From contig NZ_BDAP01000002.1 in NCBI RefSeq assembly GCF_001598915.1, forward strand, positions 124,001 through 188,000: 64,000 nt of DNA, read 5' to 3'. Shown here piece after piece: positions 9,531 to 18,127 of this stretch. The DNA comes from Williamsia muralis NBRC 105860 (lineage in GTDB: Bacteria; Actinomycetota; Actinomycetes; Mycobacteriales; Mycobacteriaceae). The first letter of the stretch is position 1; the number at the start of each line of letters is the position of its first letter. The notes under the pieces were generated by a model that was not told the DNA's origin, searched no databases, and was given only the letters and a program-made list of their open reading frames with translations. Made by a program: the position numbers and the translations under genes.

Positions 9531-11351
9531 TCATGCTGATCGTTTGAGTCGCAGACGGCTGTAGATGAACACCAGGAGCAGCAGCGCGATGGCCCCGAGC
9601 ACGCTGTAACTCAGGCCGAGAGTTGCCATATCGTGTTTCCACATCGGTTCGTCCTCGGTGGCGGCACCAGGGGTGGTCCATTGGACCTCCACAGTGGACG
9701 CCGCGGCGGCGTAACCCCACCGGGCGGGGACAAGCCAGGCAAGCTGCTCGAGGCCCATCCGATCGTGGAGGGCGAAGAGCCCGCCGCAGAAGACCAACTG
9801 CACCATCACCACCACCACAAGCGGTGGCATCGTCTGTTCCGGGGTGCGGACCGTCGCCGAGATCGCCAGGCCGATGAGCGCACCGATGCAGGTGAGCAGC
9901 GCGAGGTCGATTCCGAGTTCGATTGCGCCGGGCAGGTATACGCCCTTGCCCGGTGTGCCCCGGCCGGCATAGGTGATCACCAGCATGATCACTGTCTGTG
10001 CGATAGCGGCGAGGGTGAACACGACCACCTTGGCCGTGAGGTACGCACCTGGCCGTAGGCCGACGGCACGTTCTCGCTCAAAGATTGACCGCTCGCCGAC
10101 GAGGTCGCGCACCGTGAGCGCGGAGCCCATGAATGTCGCCCCGATCGACAGGACCACCAGGATCTGCAGTGTCTCGGTGGTGCCGGGGGCGTTCAAACCG
10201 AAACCGGCCGACCCCGGGATCACCAGGGTGAGTGCCCCCAAGACAACGGGAAGCAAGATCAGGAACATCAGGTAACCCCTGTCGGCGAAGATCAGGCGTA
10301 TCTGACGACGGGCGATCGTACTGACCTGCCGCAACGCGCTGGTCTGGCGGGGCCGGGGTCGCGGCGCCGATGGCGGTGGGGGTTGCGGTGGTCGGCGGCG
10401 CAGCGCCGTCGACCGGTAGCGGGTCGCCGCTTCATCGGGTCGTGCCGCGACATACGCGAAGATCTCCGCCCAATCACCGGTCCCCATTGCGGCATTCACC
10501 GACTCCGGCGGACCACAGAATGCTGTCTTGCCGCCGGGGGCGAGCAGCAGGACCTGATCGCAAATCGACAGATGCGCCACGGAGTGGGTGACCACGATGA
10601 CAACCCGGCCTGCGTCGGCGAGTCTGCGCAGGGTCTGCATCACCTGGCGATCGAGCGCCGGGTCGAGCCCGGACGTCGGTTCGTCGAGGATGAGAAGCGC
10701 CGGGCCCGTCAGCAGTTCCATCGCCACCGATGCCCGTTTGCGTTGTCCCCCTGACAATTTGTCGATGCGAGTGCCGGTGTGCTCGGTCAGCTGCAGCTCG
10801 GCCAGCACCCCGTCGATCACGGCGTCGCGGTCGGCGCCGGACATGTCAGGCGGCAGTCGCAGCTGTGCGGCGTAGCGTAGCGCCTGGCGCAGGGTGAGCC
10901 GCCCGTGGAGTACGTCGTCCTGCGGGACCATGCCGATGCGCGTTCGCAGGGCCTCGTACTCCTCATGAACGCTTCGACCTTCGAAGGTGACCTGGCCGGC
11001 GGTGGGATGTCCAGCGCCGGAGACTATTCGGGAGACGGTGGACTTCCCGGCGCCCGACGGCCCGATGATTGCGGTGAGAGTACCTGGCGCAGCGCTGAAC
11101 TCGATGTCGCTGACGAGTTGCTTCCGGTCGACCGTGAGGCTGACCGAGCTGACGTGGACACCATCGGCGACCACCGACTGGTCCTGCCCGCGGACGAGTT
11201 TGCCGTCCGTGACCACGAAGTCGCTGTTGCCGATGGTCACCACGTCGCCGTCGGTCAGCTGGTGTCGCATCACGCGGCGACCGTTGACGTAAGTGCCGTT
11301 GACACTGCGTAGGTCTTCGATCAGCAGAGGATGAACCTCTATCTCGAACAT
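9531..11351 (-). CDS. FHA-domain ABC transporter (Rv1747-like), 5'-truncated
   Basis: The product is a fused ATPase-permease closely resembling mycobacterial Rv1747. Intact parts: the end of an FHA domain (IEDLRSVNGTYVNGRRV, DGDVVTIGNSDFVV), Walker A GPSGAGKST, signature LSGGQRKRASVA, Walker B LLILDEPTSGLD, then a C-terminal ABC-2 permease with about six helices and ARRQIRLIFADRGYLMFL. Rv1747 has two FHA domains; here everything upstream of IEDLRS is missing. The frame continues to 11951, but codons beyond about 11,328 are the reverse strand of the polyketide synthase gene. The first ATG, at 11349-11351, uses six of those foreign codons. The promoter is therefore presumably lost, although the transport domains look complete. 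Confidence 0.75.
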   Translation of the reverse strand: MFEIEVHPLLIEDLRSVNGTYVNGRRVMRHQLTDGDVVTIGNSDFVVTDGKLVRGQDQSVVADGVHVSSVSLTVDRKQLVSDIEFSAAPGTLTAIIGPSGAGKSTVSRIVSGAGHPTAGQVTFEGRSVHEEYEALRTRIGMVPQDDVLHGRLTLRQALRYAAQLRLPPDMSGADRDAVIDGVLAELQLTEHTGTRIDKLSGGQRKRASVAMELLTGPALLILDEPTSGLDPALDRQVMQTLRRLADAGRVVIVVTHSVAHLSICDQVLLLAPGGKTAFCGPPESVNAAMGTGDWAEIFAYVAARPDEAATRYRSTALRRRPPQPPPPSAPRPRPRQTSALRQVSTIARRQIRLIFADRGYLMFLILLPVVLGALTLVIPGSAGFGLNAPGTTETLQILVVLSIGATFMGSALTVRDLVGERSIFERERAVGLRPGAYLTAKVVVFTLAAIAQTVIMLVITYAGRGTPGKGVYLPGAIELGIDLALLTCIGALIGLAISATVRTPEQTMPPLVVVVMVQLVFCGGLFALHDRMGLEQLAWLVPARWGYAAAASTVEVQWTTPGAATEDEPMWKHDMATLGLSYSVLGAIALLLLVFIYSRLRLKRSA

Positions 11352-12194
11352 GCCGCGCCACTGGCCGTTGATGTGGCCCGGCGTGCACTCGGTAGCGTCT
11401 CCGGTGACGTCGAGATCGGCCTTCTGGTATTCGTCACGAGCACCGGATTCATCGCTCCCGGAGTGGATGTGGCCGTCATCAAGGAACTTGGCCTGCCCCG
11501 CACGACCAGTCGTGTGGTGGTCAACTTCATGGGCTGCGCCGCAGCGATGAACGGCATCCGGATGGCGACGGACTTCGTGCGAGCCAACCCTGACAAGAAG
11601 GCCCTGGTCATCTGCCTGGAGATCTCGTCGGTCAACGCCGTGTTCGCCGACGACATCAACGAGGTCATCACCCACAGTCTGTTCGGCGATGGCTGCGGCG
11701 CGGTGGTCGTCGGTGCCAGCGAGGTGCGCCACCCGATCCCGGCCGGGAACATCGTCATCCGCGACACGTTCAGCCACCTGCTGGACGGCGCCGAGGACGG
11801 AATCGTGCTGGGCGTCAACGACAACGGGATCACCTGCGAGCTGGCCGAGGATCTCCCGGGTTACATCTATCGGGGTGTGGATCCGGTAATCAGAGCGGTT
11901 CTCCGGTCCCACGGACTCGGGAAGTCCGACATCGACCTGTGGGCAATCCACCCCGGCGGACCGAAGATCATCGACGAATCGGCGCGTTCCCTGGGCCTCG
12001 ACCCGGCTTGTGCCGAAGCGAGCTGGGACATCCTGGCGCGCTACGGAAACATGCTCAGCGTCTCGCTCATCTTCGTTCTCGAGCAGATGGCCAAGCGGAC
12101 CTCCGACGACAACGAGGTCAGCACGGGCATCGCATTCTCATTCGCCCCCGGGGTCACGCTCGAAGGCCTTCTCTTCGACATCGTCCGGAAGTAG
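11331..12194 (+). CDS. Type III polyketide synthase (Pks18-like), N-terminally truncated
   Basis: The 287-residue reading frame matches, from memory, the last three quarters of M. tuberculosis Pks18, a long-chain alpha-pyrone synthase of about 390 residues. The catalytic triad is present: Cys69 in NFMGCAAAMNG, His207 in WAIHPGGPK, Asn240 in RYGNMLS. The GDGCGAVVVG and GIAFSFAPGVTLEGLLFDI segments are also intact. About 100 N-terminal residues are absent; similarity begins exactly at RMNLYLEHAAPLAVDVA, next to the truncated FHA gene. ATG 11331 is an internal methionine and no ribosome site precedes it, so expression is doubtful. An exporter gene follows after 12 bases. Confidence 0.8.
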   Translation: MNLYLEHAAPLAVDVARRALGSVSGDVEIGLLVFVTSTGFIAPGVDVAVIKELGLPRTTSRVVVNFMGCAAAMNGIRMATDFVRANPDKKALVICLEISSVNAVFADDINEVITHSLFGDGCGAVVVGASEVRHPIPAGNIVIRDTFSHLLDGAEDGIVLGVNDNGITCELAEDLPGYIYRGVDPVIRAVLRSHGLGKSDIDLWAIHPGGPKIIDESARSLGLDPACAEASWDILARYGNMLSVSLIFVLEQMAKRTSDDNEVSTGIAFSFAPGVTLEGLLFDIVRK

Positions 12195-12206
12195 CAGGCA
12201 ATCACC

Positions 12207-13910
12207 ATGCAACTCATCCGCTTTCTCGTGTCGGTGTCGTGGAAGGGCATCGCGATTGCCGTGCTGGCCGGCCTGATCGGCGGCGCAGCCAACGCGTACC
12301 TGGTCACCCAGATCAACAGCATCATCTCACCGGACAAGCAGCCCGGTCACACCGTGGAGCTGTTCCTGCTCACCGCCGCCGTCGTCCTGGTCACCGGTCT
12401 GCTGTCCCAGATCCTGCTGATCCATTTGGCGCAGAACGCGATCTACCGTTTGCGGGCCAAGCTAAGCACCGGAGTGGTGTCGGCGCCCCTCGAGCATCTC
12501 GAACGTCTCGGCATGCACCGGTTGATGGCAACGCTCACCGAGGACGTGCGTGCACTGTCGCAAGCAGTGTCGGCGATCCCGAGCATCTGCATCGACGCCG
12601 CGACCATCGTGGGTTGTCTGGTGTACCTGTCGGTGGTGTCGGGAGTCATCTTCGCCATCACCGTCGGCTCCACCCTTGCCGCCATCGCCTGCGTGGAAAC
12701 CGTGCTCAAGCGTGTTCGCAAGATCTACCGGAATGCCCGCGAGAACGAGGACGACCTGCTCAGATCATTCCAATCGGTGACGCTCGGTATCAAGGAGCTG
12801 AAGCTGCACCGGGGCCGTCGTCGTGACTTCATGGACCGTCACCTCCTGGGTACCGCGGAAGCGTTGCGGGCCAAGAACGTCGAAGCCGGGACCAAGTTCT
12901 CAGTGGCCCAGGGCTTCGGGCAGCTGTGTCAACTCGGCACCATGGCGTTCATCCTGTTCGGACTGGCGGTCATCCTCGAACTGCCGTGCGAGGTGATGGT
13001 CGGGTACGTCCTCATCACCACGTTCCTCGCCATGCCGATGCAGAACATCATGCATCTGATCCCCGACCTGTTACGCGGCGATGTGGCCCTGAAGAAGATC
13101 CAAGAGATGGACCTGTCGATGTCGTCGATGCACGACGAGTCGAGTCTTCCGTTCACCGATCGGCCGCTGGCCAGGCATGCCCGGCTCGAACTGTCGGGCA
13201 TCGGCTACACCTATCGCGGGGAACAGTTGGCCGGCCCGCCGCCACCGCCCGGCGCACCCCATCCGGCCGGCCCACCGGCGGCGGGCTTCCATCTCGGACC
13301 CATCGATCTGGTGCTCGACCCAGGCCAGGTCACCTTCATCGTGGGCGGCAACGGCAGTGGGAAATCGACGCTGGCGAAACTGATCACGGGGCTCTATGCC
13401 CCGCACTCCGGCAGGCTCACGCTCAACGGTGAGTTGATAACCCACGGCAACGTCGAGTGGTTTCGGCAGAATGCATCAGCGGTCTTCACCGACTTCCACC
13501 TCTTCGAGGACTACCTCGGGTTCCGGCGGCCCGGCATCGACGACGAGGTGCGGCGCTACCTCGAACAGATGCAGATCTCGCACAAGGTGTCGGTCCATGA
13601 CGGCAGGTTGTCCACGCTCGCGTTGTCGCAGGGACAACGCAAACGGCTCACGTTGGTGACCGCACTGCTCGAGGACCGGCCGATATACGTGTTCGACGAA
13701 TGGGCCGCTGATCAGGAACCGCAGTTCCGAGAGGTGTTCTACCGCAACATCCTCGCCGACCTCAAGAGGGCTGGGAAGACGGTTGTGGTGATCACTCACG
13801 ACGACCGCTACTTCGACGTCGCGGATCAATTGGTCAAGCTCGACTTCGGCCGGCTGCAGCAGGGCCCGCCGTTGTCGCACGGAGCGATCCTGAGCGAAGC
13901 CGCAGGTTGA
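12207..13910 (+). CDS. Cyclic-peptide-export type ABC transporter (YojI/PvdE-like)
   Basis: A 567-residue half-transporter with an N-terminal membrane domain of about six helices (residues 1-300) and a C-terminal ATPase. Walker A is GGNGSGKST, the signature is LSQGQRKRLTL, and Walker B runs into VFDEWAADQEPQFREVFY; the DEWAADQ form is typical of the YojI/PvdE/SyrD group of peptide and siderophore-precursor exporters. An unusual proline- and glycine-rich insert (about residues 348-362) interrupts the start of the ATPase domain. Starting 12 bases after the type III synthase, it presumably exports that enzyme's product or a derivative. Operon linkage is inferred from spacing. Confidence 0.85.
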   Translation: MQLIRFLVSVSWKGIAIAVLAGLIGGAANAYLVTQINSIISPDKQPGHTVELFLLTAAVVLVTGLLSQILLIHLAQNAIYRLRAKLSTGVVSAPLEHLERLGMHRLMATLTEDVRALSQAVSAIPSICIDAATIVGCLVYLSVVSGVIFAITVGSTLAAIACVETVLKRVRKIYRNARENEDDLLRSFQSVTLGIKELKLHRGRRRDFMDRHLLGTAEALRAKNVEAGTKFSVAQGFGQLCQLGTMAFILFGLAVILELPCEVMVGYVLITTFLAMPMQNIMHLIPDLLRGDVALKKIQEMDLSMSSMHDESSLPFTDRPLARHARLELSGIGYTYRGEQLAGPPPPPGAPHPAGPPAAGFHLGPIDLVLDPGQVTFIVGGNGSGKSTLAKLITGLYAPHSGRLTLNGELITHGNVEWFRQNASAVFTDFHLFEDYLGFRRPGIDDEVRRYLEQMQISHKVSVHDGRLSTLALSQGQRKRLTLVTALLEDRPIYVFDEWAADQEPQFREVFYRNILADLKRAGKTVVVITHDDRYFDVADQLVKLDFGRLQQGPPLSHGAILSEAAG

Positions 13911-13913
13911 CCC

Positions 13914-13946
13914 GCCTCGGCCGATACACTCACTTCGAGCCGAGGC
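13914..13946 (+). terminator. Possible hairpin after the exporter gene
   Basis: GCCTCGG (13914-13920) pairs with CCGAGGC (13940-13946) around a 19-base loop, just past the exporter stop at 13910. The stem is short and there is no T-run, so this is a weak candidate. Confidence 0.35.
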
Positions 13947-13994
13947 CGATCCGTCGGCATCGTGAAGCGGTGTATCGAGGGCGGGAGGCCACGG

Positions 13995-14888
13995 GTGGCG
14001 TCAAAGGTGGACAACGTATCGGCGGACGGTCGGGAGACGGCCAAACGAGGTACGTGGTGGCGTGGTCTGCTGATCGTGCTGGGCGTCGTGGTGGTCTACG
14101 TGGCGGTTCTCCTCGGTTATGCGTCCGGTGACGACGATGCCGGAGAGGATGGCCGGGTGGCCGCCGACAACAGTGTGCTGGTCTACCTCGACATCGATGC
14201 CGTCAACGGGAGTGATTTCTCCATGGCGGCGAATGTGTCGGTGTATCCGGGCAAAAACCTGGTGGGCGACAACGGATATCTGAAGAACGAACTGGTGGTG
14301 GACGTCTCACCGATCGCCGCCGATGGGCGGCTGGTGTTCAACAGCGGGACGAGGGTGGGACCGCTGCCGGTCAAGCTTTATGCGAACGGTGACATCCGCG
14401 AGTGGCCATTCGACGAATACCGGTCCGACAATGTGGTGGTGCGCGCCTTCAGCCAGGCGTCGTCGCCGGAGGCCGGCACCGTCTCGTTCCCGTTGCCGAC
14501 AGATGTGGTGGTGACCGACTCACTGACAGGTTGGGACGTGACGTCCGATGATCAGGATGCCGGTGGGGGACAAGCGTTCACGATATACGCGGATCGGACG
14601 GCCGGATCGCTGGTCTTCGATCTCGCGCTCTGTGCGGTACTGATCGTCCTCCCCGTGTGTGCCCTGTTCGTGTCGATCCAGACCGTACGACGGCGCAAGG
14701 CTTTTCAGCCTCCGATGGTCACCTGGTTCGCGGTGATGCTCTTCGCCGTGCTCCCTCTGCGAAACATCTTCCCCGGGTCACCACCGTTCGGTTCCTGGGT
14801 GGACTACTCGGTTGTTCTCTGGGTGGTGGCCGGGTTGGTGACCGCGATGTCGCTGTACGTCATCGCATGGTGGCGCCAGGCGCCCTGA
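13995..14888 (+). CDS. DUF4436-like membrane protein
   Basis: A 297-residue protein with one N-terminal helix (GLLIVLGVVVVYVAVLLGY), a large extracytoplasmic beta-rich domain containing LVYLDIDAVNGSDFSM and REWPFDEYRSDNVVV, then three C-terminal helices. The FDEYRSD segment and layout fit the actinobacterial DUF4436 family, whose function is unknown. GTG 13995 is preferred over the upstream ATG 13962 because GGGAGG at 13983-13988 is correctly spaced before it. It converges tightly on the TfoX-like gene, 7 bases away. Confidence 0.75.
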   Translation: MASKVDNVSADGRETAKRGTWWRGLLIVLGVVVVYVAVLLGYASGDDDAGEDGRVAADNSVLVYLDIDAVNGSDFSMAANVSVYPGKNLVGDNGYLKNELVVDVSPIAADGRLVFNSGTRVGPLPVKLYANGDIREWPFDEYRSDNVVVRAFSQASSPEAGTVSFPLPTDVVVTDSLTGWDVTSDDQDAGGGQAFTIYADRTAGSLVFDLALCAVLIVLPVCALFVSIQTVRRRKAFQPPMVTWFAVMLFAVLPLRNIFPGSPPFGSWVDYSVVLWVVAGLVTAMSLYVIAWWRQAP

Positions 14889-14895
14889 CTTCCCG

Positions 14896-15219
14896 CTACG
14901 CCAGCCGCGCTCGGGCGACGCCGCGGTCCACCCACGTCTGGAGTTGCTTTCTGGTCTTGACGCCGTCCGTGGCCACCCGGATCCACCCGGCAAGCTCCTT
15001 CCCGCGCATCACCATCGGCGACACGTGGGCGCGGCCGAGCAGAGTCTTGGATTCGTCCGGGTCGACCCGGACCATCAGCCCACCCTGCCCGCTGACCGCC
15101 ACGGCCATGTGACCGTCGATCAGGAACGCCAGACCACCGAACATCCGCTTTTCCGAGACGCCCGCCTCGGGACCCATGAGTTCTCGGACGCGGTCGGCCA
15201 GGTGCGTGTCATACGCCAT
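14896..15219 (-). CDS. TfoX N-terminal domain protein
   Basis: The 107-residue protein matches the TfoX/Sxy N-terminal fold: VSEKRMFGGLAFLIDGHMAVAV, then LMVRVDP and PMVMRGKELAGWIRV. In gamma-proteobacteria TfoX regulates competence; actinobacterial stand-alone copies have no known role. The C-terminal half of TfoX is absent, as is usual for these short forms. It is followed upstream by the DUF3140 gene on the same strand. Confidence 0.82.
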   Translation of the reverse strand: MAYDTHLADRVRELMGPEAGVSEKRMFGGLAFLIDGHMAVAVSGQGGLMVRVDPDESKTLLGRAHVSPMVMRGKELAGWIRVATDGVKTRKQLQTWVDRGVARARLA

Positions 15220-15243
15220 GGATCAAGTGTGCGACAACCGACT

Positions 15244-15585
15244 TCATTTTGTGGGGTCGTGGCCCCAATTCATCAGCGAGTAGCGCCAGGCGGTGTCGGA
15301 GACGTCGCCGGAGGGGCGCTGAGCCAGATGTCGATGGACGTAGCCGACGGCCTTGCGCATGTGTGCTGCATCGTCATCGGTCAGGTCGCTCTTGGTGGCA
15401 CGCAGAATCTCCACGATCCGGCGGCCTGATTTGTGGCCGGTCGATTCCCCGCCCGAGCTCTTGTCTCCCACGTCTTTCGACTCGGGGGTGTCGAGGAAGG
15501 ACTCCAGTTCGCCGGCCGTCATGTTGACTGCCTTTTTCCAGTCATCCCACACCTCGGCCACGGCATCGTTCGCCTGTGTACTCAT
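15244..15585 (-). CDS. DUF3140 family protein
   Basis: A 113-residue soluble protein with VWDDWKKAVNMTAGELESFL near the start and AAHMRKAVGYVHRHLAQRP plus DTAWRYSLMNWGHDP at the end. These segments characterise the DUF3140 family, of unknown function. The middle (residues 30-50) is rich in Ser, Gly and Lys and probably flexible. It lies between lon and the TfoX gene on the same strand, 24 bases from the latter. Confidence 0.8.
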   Translation of the reverse strand: MSTQANDAVAEVWDDWKKAVNMTAGELESFLDTPESKDVGDKSSGGESTGHKSGRRIVEILRATKSDLTDDDAAHMRKAVGYVHRHLAQRPSGDVSDTAWRYSLMNWGHDPTK

Positions 15586-15676
15586 CGGGCGGTCCTTCCC
15601 TCGGACGTCGAGATCGATACTGAGCTCTACCTCGATGCGGTGGTGTCGAAACCTTGTACAGCCACCCGTGACAGAA

Positions 15677-15747
15677 GTCCGCCCACCCAGTCCCGGGTAC
15701 CCACCCCGCCAGGGGCGGTAGAGGGATGTGAGAACAGGTGGGCGGAC
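15677..15747 (-). terminator. Long-loop inverted repeat downstream of lon
   Basis: GTCCGCCCACC (15677-15687) pairs perfectly with GGTGGGCGGAC (15737-15747), just beyond the lon stop at 15755. The 49-base loop contains a smaller CCGCC/GGCGG stem. It probably terminates lon transcription, but the long loop is atypical. Confidence 0.45.
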
Positions 15748-15754
15748 GTGTCGA

Positions 15755-18091
15755 TCAGGCTGCGACGGTCGCCTTTTGATCGGCGGCGGGCTCGAGCGCC
15801 TGGGCGATGATATCGGCGACGTCGGTCATCGGCAGCACGGTCAGTGCCTCCAACACCTCGGCAGGCACGTCATCCAGATCGGGCTCGTTGCGTTGCGGGA
15901 TGAAGACCGTGGTCATTCCCGACCGCGCGGCGGCCAGCAGCTTCTGCTTCACGCCACCGATGGGCAGCACCCGTCCGTTGAGGGTGACCTCGCCGGTCAT
16001 CGCGACGTCGGCCCGCACCTTGCGTCCGGTTGCCATCGACACCAGCGCGGTCACCATCGTGACACCCGCAGACGGGCCGTCCTTGGGCGTTGCGCCGGCC
16101 GGGACGTGCACGTGAATGCTGCGTTCCAGCGACTTGGGGTCGATGCCGAAATCGGCTGCGTGCGAACGCACGTAGCTCAGCGCGATCTGTGCAGACTCCT
16201 TCATCACGTCACCGAGCTGCCCGGTGAGGACCAATCCTTCGCCATCGGTGGACCCGGCTTCGATGTAGAGAACATCGCCGCCCAGTCCGGTGACCGCCAG
16301 CCCGGTTGCCACACCCGGCACGGCCGTCCGCTCTTCGGCGTCAGGCGTGAAGCGTGGGCGGCCCAGGTACCCGATGAGGTCGGGCTCGTCGACGCGCACC
16401 TTGGCGGAACCGTCCGCGCTTTCAGTGCCGGCCAGTGCCGTGGTCACCTTGCGCAACAGTTTGGCCAGGAGCCGTTCGAACTGTCGCACACCGGGTTCAC
16501 GGGTGTAGTCGGCCGCGATCTTGCGCAACGCAGCGTCCGTCACCTCCACCTCGTCGTCGGTGATTGCCGCCCGTTCCTGCTGCCGCGGCAGTAGGTAGTT
16601 GCGTGCAATGGCAACCTTGTCGTCTTCGGTGTAGCCGTCGATGGTCACCAGTTCCATGCGGTCGAGCAGCGCCGACGGGATCTGCTCGATCACGTTGGCG
16701 GTCGCCAAAAACACCACATCCGACAGGTCGAGGTCCAGGTCCAGGTAGTGGTCGCGGAAGGTGTGGTTCTGCGCCGGGTCGAGCACCTCGAGCAGTGCGG
16801 CACTGGGGTCGCCGCGGTAGTCGGCGCCGACTTTGTCGATCTCGTCCAGCAGCACAACAGGATTCATCGATCCCGCTTCGCCGATGGCCCGCACGATACG
16901 TCCGGGCAGTGCGCCGACGTAGGTACGCCGGTGTCCACGTATCTCGGCCTCGTCGCGGACGCCACCGAGGGCGACGCGTACGAACTTTCGACCGAGGGCG
17001 CGGGCAACGCTCTCACCCAGCGACGTCTTGCCGACTCCGGGAGGTCCGGCCAGCACCATCACCGCACCCGACCCGCGACCACCGACGACCTGCAGGCCGC
17101 GTTCGGCGCGGCGAGCGCGGACGGCCAGGTACTCGACGATGCGGTCCTTCACGTCGTCCAACCCGTGGTGATCGGCGTCGAGGATGGCGCGGGCGCCCTT
17201 GATGTCGGTGGAGTCGGTGGTGGTCACATTCCACGGCAGGTCCAGTACCGTATCCAGCCAGGTTCGGATCCAGCCTGTCTCGGGGCTCTGGTCGCTGGCG
17301 CGCTCGAGCTTGCCGACCTCATGCATCGCAGCTTCGCGCACGTTGTCGGGCAGTTCCGCCGCCTCGACGCGGGCACGGTAGTCGTCGCTGCCGTCGGGTT
17401 CGTCTTCGCCCAGTTCCTTACGGATCGCGGCCAGTTGCTGACGCAGCAGGAACTCTTTCTGCGTCTTCTCCATGCCGTCGCGGACCTCGCCGGCGATCTT
17501 GTCGTTCACCTCGACCTCGGCCAGGTGGTCGCGGGTCCACGTGATCAACGTGGTCAAACGCTCTGCCACGTCGGGAGTTTCGAGCATCTGCCGCTTCTGG
17601 ACATCAGTGAGGTACGACGCGTAGCCGGCGGTGTCGGCGAGTGCCGACGGGTCGCTCAGTTTGTTGACCGAGTCGATGACCTGCCAGGCCTCGCGGCGTT
17701 GCAGCATGGCCAGCACGAGCTTCTTGTACTCGGCGGCCAGTTCGCGCACCTCGTCGGTGACCGCGGGTTCGGACACCGGCTCCACCTCGACCCACAGCGC
17801 CGCGCCGGGACCCGTGGTTCCCGATCCGATGTGAGCGCGGGATTCGCCCTTGAGGACCGCCGCCGATTCGCCGCCGGCGAGGCGGCCGAGCTGCACGATG
17901 GACGCAACGACGCCGTAGGCGGGATAACGGTCGTCCAATCGAGGGGCGACCAAGAGTTTGCCCGCCTCCGAGGCCTTCGCGGCGTCGACGGCGGCGCGTG
18001 CGGCATCGTCCAGTTCGACCGGGACCACCATGCCGGGGAGCAAGACGGGGTCGGTCAGGAACAACACCGGCAAGCGATTCAGTTCGCTCAT
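15755..18091 (-). CDS. lon: ATP-dependent Lon protease (endopeptidase La)
   Basis: A 778-residue AAA+ serine protease that degrades damaged and regulatory proteins in the cytoplasm. In order: an N-terminal substrate-binding domain from LPVLFLTDPVLLPGMVVPV, a coiled-coil middle region, Walker A GPPGVGKTS (about residue 347), Walker B PVVLLDEIDK, and the protease domain with catalytic Ser in DGPSAGVTMV (about 673) and Lys in GGVKQKLLAA (about 716). GGAGG precedes the ATG at 18089-18091 at ideal spacing. A HAIR-like inverted repeat directly upstream suggests HspR heat-shock control, as reported for lon in Streptomyces. Confidence 0.96.
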   Translation of the reverse strand: MSELNRLPVLFLTDPVLLPGMVVPVELDDAARAAVDAAKASEAGKLLVAPRLDDRYPAYGVVASIVQLGRLAGGESAAVLKGESRAHIGSGTTGPGAALWVEVEPVSEPAVTDEVRELAAEYKKLVLAMLQRREAWQVIDSVNKLSDPSALADTAGYASYLTDVQKRQMLETPDVAERLTTLITWTRDHLAEVEVNDKIAGEVRDGMEKTQKEFLLRQQLAAIRKELGEDEPDGSDDYRARVEAAELPDNVREAAMHEVGKLERASDQSPETGWIRTWLDTVLDLPWNVTTTDSTDIKGARAILDADHHGLDDVKDRIVEYLAVRARRAERGLQVVGGRGSGAVMVLAGPPGVGKTSLGESVARALGRKFVRVALGGVRDEAEIRGHRRTYVGALPGRIVRAIGEAGSMNPVVLLDEIDKVGADYRGDPSAALLEVLDPAQNHTFRDHYLDLDLDLSDVVFLATANVIEQIPSALLDRMELVTIDGYTEDDKVAIARNYLLPRQQERAAITDDEVEVTDAALRKIAADYTREPGVRQFERLLAKLLRKVTTALAGTESADGSAKVRVDEPDLIGYLGRPRFTPDAEERTAVPGVATGLAVTGLGGDVLYIEAGSTDGEGLVLTGQLGDVMKESAQIALSYVRSHAADFGIDPKSLERSIHVHVPAGATPKDGPSAGVTMVTALVSMATGRKVRADVAMTGEVTLNGRVLPIGGVKQKLLAAARSGMTTVFIPQRNEPDLDDVPAEVLEALTVLPMTDVADIIAQALEPAADQKATVAA

Positions 18092-18100
18092 GTTTCCTCC

Positions 18101-18127
18101 AAAGTTAAGTACTTCGGGCTCAACTTT
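18101..18127 (-). promoter_or_regulatory. HAIR-like inverted repeat upstream of lon (candidate HspR site)
   Basis: AAAGTTAAG (18101-18109) and CTCAACTTT (18119-18127) are 9-base arms with one mismatch. Read on the lon strand, the core GTTGAGC-N7-ACTTAAC (18104-18124) matches the HspR/HAIR consensus CTTGAGT-N7-ACTCAAG at 10 of 14 positions with the exact 7-base spacer. It ends 10 bases upstream of the lon start codon. A further half-site, CTCAAG, lies at 18187-18192. Assignment is by motif only. Confidence 0.55.

Noticed and set aside
11352-11951. N-terminal extension of the FHA-ABC frame
   Set aside because: These codons are the complement of the type III synthase gene and show no FHA-like sequence.
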